A DNA stretch of 16,034 bases, taken from the NCBI GenBank assembly GCA_004151065.3, contig NWUY0300055456.1, forward strand, positions 1 to 16,034, read 5' to 3'. Positions within the stretch are counted from its first letter, which is position 1, and the number at the start of each line of letters is the position of its first letter. This stretch comes from Larix sibirica (Eukaryota; Streptophyta; Pinopsida; Pinales; Pinaceae). This document shows positions 15,640-16,034 of the stretch, piece by piece. A program made the position numbers and the translations under genes. Under the pieces are notes generated by a model. The model ran no database searches, was not told the DNA's origin, and saw nothing but the letters and a program-made list of their open reading frames with translations.

Positions 15640-16034
15640 ATTATGCTCTATGAGATGTTTTAGGTTGAGTGATTTGTGGTGTTGTCTATTTTCTCCTACA
15701 CTGTTGTCTAAATTTTTTTTACTCTTTTGTGAGTTTGCTTTTATTTGCATAAATAAATAGAGATGTTTTTTCACATAATCATGCTTGGTGTTCCCTAAGG
15801 TTTAATGCCAATCATGTGGATATTTTATTATTAATGTGTCCAAGCTTACCCTCGGCTCTAAATTCTAATTGTTGGACATTATAATATTAAGGTTTATTTA
15901 TTTTTCAGTAAATTATTTATAGTAACATTTATAATAACAATATTTGAGTACGAATTTGAATATGTTTAAGATACGATATAGAAAAAATATGTTTGGAAAA
16001 AATCAAGTATGGCTAAAAGACGGGAGTAGACATC
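15640..16034. other. AT-rich flank right of the LINE, no gene seen
   Basis: AT-rich spacer that would have been continuous with the sequence left of 7202 before the LINE inserted. No open frame of note and no recognised repeat. Confidence 0.6.

Overview
The window looks like nuclear DNA of a land plant, most likely a gymnosperm such as a conifer. The reasons are an intronless PPR-DYW RNA-editing gene, AT-rich intergenic DNA full of decayed repeats, and an old L1-type LINE with an RNase H domain. The species cannot be fixed from the sequence alone.

Layout, left to right. Bases 1-204 hold two short tandem repeats, perhaps the edge of an LTR-type remnant that may run to about 530. Bases 205-1861 show no convincing gene. 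Bases 1862-4510 (minus strand) are the one clearly intact gene: an 882-residue PPR protein with 13 back-to-back 31-residue SS motifs, a standard P1-L1-S1-P2-L2-S2 block, E1, E2 and a complete DYW deaminase domain. Its 5' side has two overlapping upstream ATGs and a 50-bp tandem duplication. Bases 4785-7201 are AT-rich DNA with two families of imperfect direct repeats and a decayed tRNA-Arg-like sequence at 6587-6659.

Bases 7222-15619 are one minus-strand LINE insertion, bounded by a 20-bp target-site duplication (7202-7221 and 15620-15639) with a short poly(A) tail at its 3' end. Reading along the element: a short 5' leader, ORF1 (gag-like, degenerate zinc knuckle), a truncated APE-type endonuclease, reverse transcriptase, zf-RVT, RNase H, and then a further ORF of about 315 codons after RNase H that I do not recognise. 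About 1.87 kb (endonuclease plus RT) is present twice in tandem (10834-12697 and 12700-14570), with an ambiguous base N at the junction (12699). This is either a real internal duplication or an assembly fault. The element is dead: it has many nonsense codons (several are Trp to TAG), frameshifts, a missing endonuclease N-terminus and a damaged RT active site.

The PPR protein is expected to act alone in the sense of genomic context: it would be imported into mitochondria or plastids and edit specific cytidines. The LINE lies about 2.7 kb upstream of it, on the same strand, and has no evident functional link. The most novel items are the third LINE ORF and the long uninterrupted SS array.
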